DNA from: Ipomoea triloba
Lineage: Eukaryota; Streptophyta; Magnoliopsida; Solanales; Convolvulaceae
DNA: 64,000 nucleotides
Direction: 5' to 3'
Assembly (NCBI RefSeq): GCF_003576645.1
Contig: NC_044927.1
Span: 18,467,335-18,531,334 of the forward strand
This document shows positions 55,131 through 64,000 of the stretch, one piece after another. A program made the translations under genes and the position numbers. Each line of letters begins with the position of its first letter. Position 1 is the stretch's first letter. The notes under the pieces are model-generated. The model saw nothing but the letters and a program-made list of their open reading frames with translations, searched no databases and was not told the DNA's origin.

Positions 55131-57457
55131 TGTAACACCTCGTAAAATTCGTTCAAACCTTGAGACCGGTAATCGTTTCCGCCGGGTGATTCATTTGATT
55201 TAATTGGGCTTAGTCTTTCCAATTGATATATATATAATTCTTGAACCCGGAATTAATTATTTTATTCAAAAGGCCCAATTCTTGATTTAATTCTTGTAAG
55301 GGATTTATTTAAATTGGATCCTTACAATTCTTATAAGTAAGAATATGTGTATAACAGCCCAATATATATATATATATATTCAAATTCTTGAATGATTAAT
55401 TTCCTACAACTAGTAGTATACTACATAATGTGAGACCCATTTCTTTTTATAAGGGCCCATTATTTCATGTCTTACCCTAGTTGATACATACATAATATAT
55501 GTAATGATCTTTCCCTACTAATATAAAAGCCTTGTACTTCCAACCCTATTTCCCTTTTCATCCTCCCGCAAATACATCTCATCCTATTCTTTCAACTTCT
55601 AAAGAACCCTAAGTAAATCCTACACTTTCTTCTTCAAGATCCAAGATCAAGTTTGCTCTTTTAGGATTGATAAGGCTTGGGTAAGTGTTTATCTTTAGGA
55701 ATATGCCTTGCATCATGTTGTTTTCATAATCTTTATACAAGTTCTTATGTTGTTCTTTTGGGGATCTTTTGGGAAAAGATGATCAAGGTGGAGGTGAAGC
55801 TTTGTAGGGAGTTTTGAGGGTTCTTGGTTGAAGTGTGCTCCAAAGAGGTAACCATCATGTCCACTAAAATCTATTTTACACTCTCACTCTATGATATTAT
55901 TTGGTGTATGGGAATCCTGAGAAATTCTTTGCTGCTTAGCCTATTTGTTGTTCTCTGTGAAGTCATTTTGATGGATTATGAACTTGTGTTCTGGGAATGA
56001 ACTTTGCGTATTCTGTCTGTTCTGGTCTGGGAATGGTTTGGAGTTGCTCTTGCGGTAAGGTTAGGTGGTATAATGTGTCTCGCCTAAGTGGTCTTCAAGA
56101 ACAACAGGGGAATGGAGTGACGGAGGATGGCGATCCGCTGGGCAGCCCCGCCCTTTCTGGCGGAAGAGGGCGGCGGACCAGGGTGATCCGCCGGGGAGTG
56201 CCGCCAGGGTGGTTCTGTTGGTTCCTCTGGACTTCTGTTTCCAGTAGCTATTTTGTTGTTCTGTTGCCTTGTTGTTCCACCCTTGTTTTTGGAACTTGTT
56301 GGGATATTATGCTGAGTATTTTTCCTTGGTTCTTGAGCACTTATTCATGTCTCTTGATTCATTATCTTGATGTATTGGTTGGCTGAATCCTTGGTTATTT
56401 TTCCTGAGTGTTTGTTGTGTTCATAATCTGAGATGAACACTGTGAGTGTTTTGTTCTTGGGATGAGTTTGAGGTTAGATATGGAGTGGTGGATCTTTGAG
56501 TATCTCTTGGGCTGTTTGAGGATGAACTAACTGTGGAACTAACTTTGGACTTCGGTCCCTGTGATTGGACTTCGGTCCCTGTGATTGGACTACGGTCCTT
56601 GTGATTGGGTTTTTACCCTTGTGATTGGGCTTTTGCCCCTGTGATTGGACTTCGGTCACTGTGATTGGGTTTTTACCCCTGTGTACCTAACTTCTAACTT
56701 TCGGGCTTGGTGTTTGGTGTGGAGAATTGGTACTTGGATTGGAAGTTGAGGTTTTGGTGCTTATCCTTGGGTTGAGGTCTGTTTGGTTCTTTGTTGACTC
56801 TTGAGTTGTATGGTATCTTGTTGATTATTGGTTATTCTTTGATATATCGCCGTTTGGTTGTTTCTTATGAGTATTCGGTTGAGTTGTGATTCGGTTGGAC
56901 GTTGGTATTGATGAGAAGTCTTGGTTTATACATTCATTCAGCGTGTTGTTGTTGAGTATCTGATTTAAACGTGAACAGTTCGTTGGTGTGTATATTCTAT
57001 ATGGGTGCGTAAACCTATTTACAAACTTACTCTATATCTATACTTCCTTGCGGGTGTGAATGGTGGTTGCTTAGCAGTCTTTTGTTAATGGTTTCTTGTA
57101 TGTTTTCCAGGTATGCAATAAGTCTAAGCGTGAGCGCGATAGAGATATATCCGTATGAGCCGGCTTAGACTAGTTTGTTATGTTTTTAGACTTACGTTTT
57201 GGGCCTGTGCGCCAATATGAGATTCTATATACTCTTGTTTTAGATCTTGGATGTTTTGTATACGTTTGAGGATTCATATACTATTTGGTTTCGGTTTTTG
57301 GTTAGCCTGTGCATCTAGGCCGTGTTTTCTTACCTAGATGTGGCATGATACCCCTTAGGTTATAAATCGCTTCCGCTATGTTATGTTGGTAGTTGAGATA
57401 GGCAGCTTTGCGTTAAAGTTTTAGGTATCTCAGCTTTTGAAAAGTTGGGGTGTCACA
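55131..57457 (+). repeat. T2 3' LTR, 2327 bp
   Basis: Matches the 5' LTR with deletions near 55995 and 56215, an expanded microhairpin array and scattered substitutions; ends GTGTCACA. The divergence shows that the insertion is not very recent. Confidence 0.93.
56547..56678 (+). repeat. Microhairpin array, seven units (T2 3' LTR)
   Basis: Stems in order GGAC, GGAC, GGAC, GGGT, GGGC, GGAC, GGGT, each with its complement (the sixth has GTCA for GTCC), joined by CTGTGATT or TTGTGATT. Three units more than in the 5' LTR of the same element. Confidence 0.95.
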
Positions 57458-58282
57458 GTCTCCAAATAGGTTGAAGCAGAAGCACTTCGGAACAATGATG
57501 CAAGAAGTGTAACAAGATTTCTAAAGAGATTGTTCACAAGATTTGGAGTACCACGGATTGTGATTAGCGATAGGGGGACACATTTCCAGAATGTACCCAT
57601 GCGAAGATTACTTCAAAAGCAAGGTATACAACATCGGGGAGGAGTCCCGTATCATCCTCAGACCACCGGGCAAGTTGAGAATGCAAATAGAGATATCAAG
57701 GCCATATTGGAAAAAACAGTAGCTCGGCATAGAAAGGATTGGGTTGACAAGCTTAACGATGCATTATGGGCCTTCCGGACTGCTTATAAGGCGCCAATAG
57801 GAACTACTCCATACAGATTGGTATATGGCAAAGCATGTCACCTTCTAGTTGAAATCGAACATAAGGCGTATTGGGCCATTAAAAAACTAAATGAAGATCT
57901 ATTCATAGCAGGTCAAGAGCGAATGTTTCAACTGAATGAATTGGAAGAATGGCGTTTGCTGGCCTATGAGACATCCATATCTTACAAGGAGCGATCCAAG
58001 TTTTACCACGACATGCATATCAGGAAAAACAAAGAATTCATTGAAGGAGATAAAGTGTTGTTATTCAATTCCAGACTGCGACTGTTTCCTAGAAAACTTA
58101 AATCAAGATGGACGGGGCCTTACATTGTTACAAAAGTATTTCCTTATGGAACCTTGGAGATCACGCATCCAGAAAAAGGATCTTTTAAAGTAAACGGTCA
58201 CCAAGTCAAGAAATATTATGGAACGGAAAATACGAAAGGGACAGTCCAGTGTTGCAAGTTAATACCCTGGGAGGATGAGTAG
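57458..58282 (+). pseudogene. G integrase C-terminal half
   Basis: Resumes G integrase exactly after T2. A TAG replaces the Trp normally found after VDYVSK. The open frame 57530-58282 has [15 protein letters not shown] (second catalytic Asp), [20 protein letters not shown] (catalytic Glu), [20 protein letters not shown], and a C-terminal module with [20 protein letters not shown]. It ends at TAG 58280-58282. Together with 48100-48593 it is a complete integrase apart from point damage. Confidence 0.92.
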
Positions 58283-58302
58283 CACAATCTTCATGACATT
58301 TT

Positions 58303-58349
58303 CGTCGGGCTAAAGACGTTAAACGTAGCGGTAATCGGGAAGCAACCCG
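58303..58349 (+). other. Double hairpin after G integrase
   Basis: CGTCGGGCTAAAGACG at 58303-58318 and CGGGAAGCAACCCG at 58336-58349, 20 bases after the stop. The outer pair of the second stem is C-G where C and E have T-A, a compensatory change. Confidence 0.78.
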
Positions 58350-59784
58350 TTATTTACCATGTTTTATTACTTTCTTTACTTTATTCTGTCAAATAACATC
58401 CGAGCTGAAATTCCCCATTTTTGTAGATTCCATATTTCCGTGCAGATCTCGTTGCAAGAACATGAGAATCATCCATCCAAGCATTTTGAGCGACATGACA
58501 TGGGATGCTTACTAGGTCATCTACCTCTTATCCCTTGTTTATCTATTATGTGAACCTCATGTTTCCATTTTAAAGTGTGGAAAAATGCATATTTTGTTGT
58601 TTCTCTATTTTATTACATTCTAAGTCAACATCGAGGACGATGTTCGGTCTAAAGTGTGGAAAGAGCTGTGCTTGAAATGAAAATCTTAATTAAGAGCTCT
58701 ATCTCATTTGTTTGAAAAATAATCAAGCCACAAGCATGTGTTGTTATTCATTCTATCTTTGGAGAATGCTAAATCTGTGCCAAAAAGTTTACTCTTTGAA
58801 TAACCTTGGAAGTACCCCTACCTTGACCTTTAAAAATTTTGAAAAATTGTATGCTTGTGTGGTATTCACCTCATATTTTGTAAAGACCTTAGTTAAGGAT
58901 CTCTCGATGTGGGAGTGTGCAACCCCTAATTCAGAAAGATAAGTTAAGCGAAGCCCGGAATTGAATAATCATAGAATAGAACATGGGGCAAAAGGAGAGC
59001 TTTCTGTGAGCATTGAGTGAAATATCCCTGTTTCCCAAAGTAAAAGGCATGAGGGGTTGTTGTTCGGAGAAATGAGTAGAAAAGGCAAAAAGGCCAATCC
59101 CCGAGATAAGATACGAGGAAAGCCATCTCGCTAGGTGGTGAACAACGATAGTCTCCTAAATACACAAATGTTATATCTGGAGTCAGTTGTTCACAATAAA
59201 ATGGCCTTAGGAGATGAGAAAATTGAGATGAGGGAAGCCGCTTCGCTAGGATTCAAGCACCCATTGCACTGCCTTTGAAAAAAGCATGGAGCTCCATGTG
59301 AAGTCGGGTTGCTTGACGATGTTACCCTAGGAAGTGAGAAAAATGAGTAACCGCCCAAGCCACTGGCGGAGAGAGGCCCATGGATCTATTTCCACTTACT
59401 TTTACGTTGGGCTTTGGCGATAAGGGAGGCCGATTGATTAGGTTTTGTACATCGTTCCCACTAGGGGGATCAGCTTAAGGCCTTTGCACAATGAGAGGTG
59501 AGTGAAATTTTGGACTGCATGCTTGGTATTGTGAAAACTAATTAACTGCCCAATTTGTGACCGAAAGGGGTTTCGCTTTGTTTGAATATTCATAGCAGTG
59601 TATGGCACATTTTTATCATTCCTTGAAGGTATTGTGAAGGATTTCACATCTCCTGGTAGATTGTTTTTTTGAATGAATGTTTATCATTGAGCATATCTTT
59701 AGCTTAGATACTTTTGGCATCTAAATGAGAAGGTTTTGAATGTACAATTTGCTCGTGGACGAGCAATCTAAAGTGTGGAAACTT
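58350..59784 (+). other. G 3' UTR and polypurine tract
   Basis: 1.4 kb with no gene. TAAAGTGTGGAAA tracts at about 58572, 58650 and 59771 (the last abuts the LTR), hairpin AACATCGAGGACGATGTT at 58627-58644, and a segment at 58880-59480 conserved with E and F that contains the palindrome CATGGAGCTCCATG (59285-59298). Confidence 0.8.
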
Positions 59785-61125
59785 TTATAGACGCCAAAAG
59801 TACCTATTTATCTATAACTTATTAAGTTGATTTCTTGCTAAAAATAAGTCTTAGAGAGTGCAATTACGTGTTTACATGCTATTTTACTAACAAATTGCAA
59901 ATGAGTTCTGTGTGGAGTGTTTTCAAGAATTCCCACAGGAATGAAGGCTGAAATCAACCAAAAGAGAGCATAAACCATTGAAAGAAAGAATCAATCCACA
60001 TGGGAACACACGAAGACCAAATCGAAAACAACAAAAGGAAACGAAAATGAAGAAACCACGCCCACGAGCCTCACACGCGTGTGAGCTGGCGTGGAAATAT
60101 TCCAGTAACCGTCCACGCCAGTCCACACGCGTGTGGCAGACGTGGGGCGGCACAAGAAAATCTGCGCAATGTTTTAGTATTTAAGGGACATTTCAGCTAG
60201 GTTAAGGGAGTCTTTTGTAACATTTTTCTATTCTAAATTTTAGGTTAGGTTTAGAGAGAATTAGGAGAGGAGGAGGAGCTCCCTGGAGAAGAGAACTTAG
60301 ATCTCCATAGCTTTGAAGATCTCTTGGGTAAACTCTTTTATCAAGATTTGTATTCTCTTTGGATTTATCTTGCTTTTCCTTTTTCCTTAAAGTTGTTTGC
60401 TTTTTATATTGATCTTGTAGATATGCTTTTCTATTTCAATGCTTTGATGTTGTTAAAGCCTATGAGAGGCTAATCCCTAGGATAGGGGCTAGATTGAATG
60501 GATGATTGGTGTTCATGATCTAATTTGATGAATGAGTTTGATTTCTTTGGGAAATGTTGAATCTGTGTGTATGTTTTGTATGATCTTGTTGGATCGAGTG
60601 CCCCGATCTCTCCAAGAGTATAGGATCATCTCTTTGGCGAGATATCGCAAAGAGGTGTAGCCCACTACCCACATCTCCCACTCTCAATCTGAGAAGATGA
60701 GGTCCGGAGGGAACTTGTAGACAAAGTGTTTGATGAAATTCCCCAACCGACTGAGGATTGGGAGCTTGAGTGTGACGCCACTCAGGACAATGTTCCAAGC
60801 TCCTTCAATCATAACTCAAAGGAAATCAATACTCTACCTTGCACCTTTAACCAATCTCCATGATATCTTAGCCCCATCCGCCTTTATTTCCCTTTGTTTA
60901 CTTCTTATTTTATCAACATTTACCCCCTTAACATTTTCCTTTACCAACATACATATGCTCCATCTCCACGTTATTCAAACAAACCAAGGTAGCGCAACCG
61001 TATATTCTCCAATTTGCCATCCACGAGAGATACGACAATCGGGGAGTTTATGACTCTTCGTTTTAACACACTCCATACCGCATATCCACTTTCACATTCA
61101 CCTCCCACTAAATTACAATCCTTCA
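59785..61125 (+). repeat. G 3' LTR, 1341 bp
   Basis: Nearly identical to 43076-44412; the first bases are TTATAGACGCC, so the terminal TG has become TT. Cassette 60059-60142. Ends ATCCTTCA followed by the target duplication ATCCT. Confidence 0.92.
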
Positions 61126-61517
61126 ATCCTCATGGTCTTACTGCTGCCATGATCTGAAATAGTTATCGTCTTGACTTTCCAACCAACGTGCTGCCTCTCC
61201 TATAACCGAAAATGGGAATAGCTTGAGTCTAATGATCTCTTCACTGACACCTTCCTGTCTGTACATTCCACATGCTCTTATAAATCTTGTTATGTGTGCG
61301 TTAGGATCTTCTGATGGCAATCCTGAGTATTGACTATTTTGGACCAGAGTGAGTATAGTTGGATGTACATGGAAGTTGACTTTTTCCATCGGTGGTACAT
61401 AGATCGAGTTGTGCATGTTGAAGTCCAGGGTCATATAATCGGCGATTGATCTCTGCTGTTCTTGAGGTATTCCATAGTAGTCTTCTTCTCTAATGTGTTC
61501 TTGTGGATTTGCTCTGT
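61126..61517 (-). pseudogene. F gag, N-terminal part
   Basis: Minus-strand frame: LDFNMHNSIYVPPMEKVNFH, SEDPNAHITRFIRACGMYRQ, EEIIRLKLFPFSVIGEAARW, YFRSWQQ. About 38 bases that E has at 31412-31449 are missing just before the G insertion, which shifts the frame. The upstream end is cut by LTR J at 61518. Confidence 0.87.
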
Positions 61518-61664
61518 TGTAATACCCCGTATTTTCCTAACATTATTATTTTATCATAAGGCGTTGACATTCATAAGTTATGATCTTCAGATGCTTCAAA
61601 GGAATTTTTATAAGGAAGTATAGTTGTTATTAAGTTGCGATCGTTCGTGCCGGTCAAGAACCGT

Positions 61665-61686
61665 AAAATTTTTGAGGACGAATTTT
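61665..61686 (+). other. GAGGACG hairpin in LTR J
   Basis: AAAATTTTTGAGGACGAATT followed by TT: arms of A/T pairs around GAGGAC, equivalent to 9022-9044. Confidence 0.55.
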
Positions 61687-62931
61687 CAGTTCGGATTTCC
61701 TTAGGAAATGGATGATTATGCATATTAGGACTAAGTATGAACTTCCTGCTTAGTTAAGTTGAAATTGGACGGAGTATAAGGGTGAAAATTTGTTGTGATC
61801 GTAGCATCGCAGAATTTCGCGGTGTACCGAACCTAGCCCAATTTTGAGTTTTAGACTGGAATAAATGTTTGGTTTCGAAAATTTTTGGATTTAGATTATT
61901 TTCTACCGAGAATTCATCTGTTTCAATCCCGGTCAGTATAAGCTAAGATATTTATTCTACTTACCACTAGAAAGTGACACATGTCACTAATTTTCACCAT
62001 GTATTATTATTATATCATTTTAGAGATGATATAACTAGCTTAAGTCTTCAATTTTATCCATTTTCCCCTCAAAAATTCGAAATTTCCAAGAGGAAAACAA
62101 GAGAGAATATTTCATCTTCATTCTTGAGTTCAAGCTTCAACAACTAGGGTTTTCCACATCAAGATCATCTTTGTTCGGTAAGACTTCAATTTTATTCGGT
62201 AGAAAGCTTTATAATCCTTCCTAGAGCTTGAATCTAAGTTAAGATTTCTTGTATGTTGTGATATGTTGTTGGTGGAATCATAGGATTTTAAGGTGAAATT
62301 GGGGAAATCAACTCCAAGAGTCTTCTACGAGGACTAGTAACCCGGTGGAGGTAAGGAATTCCCTTAAGTTGGTTTAGTCACTTGAAATTAGATAATTGAT
62401 TATTTGGTTGAAACATGGTGTTTTGGAGCTTTGGGAATATTTTTGTATACATGTTCATAGCTTGGATATGCTTGTATATGTTGTATTTATGCCCATATAG
62501 GCTTATACTTGTGAAAATATTGACAAGAAATTAAGCTAGTCTCTGGCAGTGACTTCCGAGAATTTCAGGGAAAAATTGGTAAGGTATTTTGATCCAATTT
62601 TTTTTAGAGAGGTAGTTCCATAAGTGTAGAAGCTGCCTATAAAATTTCATAATGATCGGAGTAGTAGAAGTATGGTTTTCGAATTTTTCTCCAAAACTGG
62701 TCCAGAGAGAAGAAAATTCCGGACAGCACACTGCCAAGGGCAAAGATGGAATTTTCTGTGTTAATTCGTGAACCTAGGTGACCAAAACTTTTTATGGACA
62801 TCAAGTACTATGAGTTGGGGTTCTACCATAAAAATTTCAAGTGAAAAATAGTTCGGGAACTATTTTTACCGGCTCAATCTTTCGGACTGTGCCAAGCTGA
62901 ATTACTGTCCAGAATAGGCAGAACGTGTTGG

Positions 62932-62972
62932 ACGCGGACCTGGACGCGCGTCCACTGCGCGTCCAGTGGAGT
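62932..62972 (+). promoter_or_regulatory. CGCG palindrome block in LTR J
   Basis: TGGACGCGCGTCCA followed by CTGCGCGTCCAGTGG and TCCAGTAGG. The design (a CGCG palindrome with a partial second arm and a CCAGTAG phrase) echoes the Athila cassettes though the bases differ. Confidence 0.45.
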
Positions 62973-63056
62973 CCAGTAGGTTCGAGAGTAAGATTAAATG
63001 GTGTAAGCTTGATTATTGATTATTGATGTTTAGATGATGTGGTTGTTTGATGTTCG

Positions 63057-63966
63057 TGTAACACCCCAATTTCTGCTCCGACAACTATTACAATATTGGA
63101 ATGGTAAGGATCCTAAGAGATTATTAGGAGTATAAACATGATGATGTTGGACCGATTTTGATACTGATGATGGTGGCGTTTATTAAGCTTAATGGTGATT
63201 AGTATATTGCTAAATTATGGGTTATGGTGACTAATTAGTTTGATTATGGACTTATAATGATTAAGGATGCTTAGTGATAGTTGAAATAGGAATTTATGAG
63301 CTTTGTGTTGAGGTGTTTAAGTGCAAATATTATTGATTTTGGGAATGATTAAGGATTAATGATGAACTGATTATGTTAAGTATATTGATGATTGGGTGAT
63401 GATAATTAAATTTTGATGAAGTAATAATGAGGATGAGATTATAAATTAGTGGTGTTGAAGGTACTGTAATGTTGTCATTGATGGTGGATTATGAAGAAAT
63501 TAAGGTTAAGGGTTAGATATGGATTAAGTATAGTGAGGAGGTAATTAGTAGTTATTAAGTATGAATTACTTATGGGTTATGGATGATGTTGTTGCTTGAA
63601 GCTTAGGGATGATGTTAATATTATTGTTGTCGAAGTGATCTGTTTATATGATTTGTTAGTGGTGAAATTACTGCTAAGGATAGAGTTAAATAAGGATGAT
63701 GGAATAATGAATAATGTTATTGATAATGGTGATGTCACTAAGTTGTTGAGCTAATTGACGATTATAGGTGAGGATGCATATTACCGTATGGTGATAATGA
63801 AGTGTGTGGCAATGAGGGGTTCATGGTTTAATAGTAATTATTAAATGTGAAGCATGATATGATAATTGTTGGTGATGATGCTACTATAATTAGAGGATAA
63901 TTAGGCTTAGTTTCTAATCATGGTAATTTTTGACATTGATGATGGGTTAAGAGATCATAATTACGT

Positions 63967-63968
<2 letters not shown>
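63057..63968 (+). other. L: possible second LTR start and A/T-rich tail
   Basis: TGTAACACCCCAATTTCTGC at 63057 resembles the start of a chromovirus LTR. What follows is an A/T-rich, GATGAT- and TGATGA-rich stretch with no ORF of note. It could be an insertion in J or part of its interior. Confidence 0.4.

Positions 63969-64000
<32 letters not shown>
63969..64000. repeat. (AT)n microsatellite at the window end
   Basis: Uninterrupted AT repeat of about 16 units that continues beyond the window. Shorter AT runs occur in LTRs near 655, 6535, 48830 and 55360. Confidence 0.95.

Larger units (their letters stand above)
48589..57462 (+). mobile_element. T2: Tekay-type chromovirus, gag-deleted, with target duplication
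   Basis: 5' LTR 48594-51008, primer site 51011, protease-RT-RNase H-integrase-chromodomain 51287-54925, purine tract 55118-55130, 3' LTR 55131-57457. GTCTC at 48589-48593 and 57458-57462 is a perfect 5-bp duplication. The insertion splits the integrase core of G. The chromodomain at the pol C-terminus and the integrase GPF/Y module place it among Tekay-type chromoviruses. Confidence 0.95.
43076..61125 (+). mobile_element. G: Athila-type element with full pol and capsid-less gag, split by T2
   Basis: 5' LTR 43076-44412, tRNA-Asp primer site, Pro/Tyr-rich gag-position gene, protease, RT, RNase H, integrase (interrupted by T2), double hairpin, 3' UTR, 3' LTR 59785-61125. Target duplication ATCCT at 43071-43075 and 61126-61130 is perfect. 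Without T2 it is about 9.2 kb. It is inserted in the gag of F. No ORF-1 gene follows pol. Confidence 0.93.
25483..61517 (-). mobile_element. F: Athila-type gag-protease-ORF-1 element, split by E and G
   Basis: Reading the minus strand from the right: gag N-terminus (61517 to 61126), element G, rest of gag and protease (43070 to 41149), double hairpin, internal cassette and intron, ORF-1 N-terminus (39891 to 39188), element E, ORF-1 C-terminus (29278 to 28621), 3' UTR, purine tract and 3' LTR (26812 to 25483). Its 5' LTR is not present because LTR J starts within gag at 61518. No RT or integrase exists anywhere in its own sequence. Confidence 0.88.
61518..64000 (+). mobile_element. J: gypsy LTR start, same family as K, running off the window
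   Basis: Starts TGTAATACCCCG inside F gag. It shares about 700 bases with K (8388-9298). Contains CCGTAAAATTTTTGAGGACG, TTTCGCGGTGTACC, a possible leader with AGGTAAGG at 62352, and the CGCG-type palindrome block at 62932-62972. No primer site or gene is visible before the window end. The LTR end cannot be placed. Confidence 0.65.

Overview
This 64 kb window looks like repetitive plant nuclear DNA. I see no host gene, tRNA, rRNA or CRISPR array. Nearly everything belongs to LTR retrotransposons inserted into one another: Athila-type Ty3/gypsy elements with a primer-binding site for tRNA-Asp, chromodomain Ty3/gypsy elements of the Tekay type with a primer-binding site for initiator tRNA-Met, and SIRE/Tork-like Ty1/copia elements. 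The lineages and the ATHILA ORF-1 family protein point to a flowering plant, probably a eudicot. I cannot name the species.

Layout. 1-6642: element T1 (minus strand), related to Tekay but with a non-coding interior. It sits in the protease region of copia element I (6643-11062, minus), whose gag is also cut by a fragment (K) of another gypsy LTR. Copia I itself sits in D' (11063-11648), an Athila relative with a Pro/Tyr-rich gene. 11649 to about 24800: D (plus strand), with a Pro/Tyr-rich gene, an acidic gene and an ATHILA ORF-1 gene. D is interrupted by C (15150-20931), a gag-protease element, and is disturbed by a 1403-bp perfect repeat between single Ns that is probably an assembly error. 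About 24815-25482: copia fragment H (minus). 25483-61517: Athila-type element F (minus), carrying gag-protease and ORF-1. F is split by E (29279-39187, plus, same family) and by G (43076-61125, plus, with the only Athila-type RT, RNase H and integrase). G's integrase is in turn split by T2 (48594-57457, plus), a Tekay element with protease, RT, RNase H, integrase and chromodomain. 61518-64000: start of another gypsy LTR (J), with one more LTR-like start (L) at 63057. Target-site duplications support E (AAACT), G (ATCCT), T2 (GTCTC) and, with one mismatch, C.

How the parts relate. C, E and F encode a capsid/nucleocapsid gag plus an Athila-type protease, and their reading frame ends at the same place with no RT or integrase; E and F also have the ATHILA ORF-1 gene. 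G encodes protease to integrase, but its gag has a Pro/Tyr-rich region where the capsid and zinc knuckle should be. These elements share tRNA-Asp priming, U5 motifs, a promoter with a CGCG-palindrome cassette and TATTTAAA box, a double hairpin after the stop codon, a CGAGGACG hairpin, a palindrome-rich 3' UTR and AAAGTGTGGAAA purine tracts. That is what a division of labour between gag-supplying and pol-supplying elements would look like, but this is an inference. All coding regions are damaged by stops or frameshifts, so these copies are relics.

The most unusual signals are arrays of 20-22 bp self-complementary units with covarying stems in the Tekay-type LTRs, exact 42-bp tandem repeats at six unrelated places, and the shared RNA-like hairpins listed in the findings.
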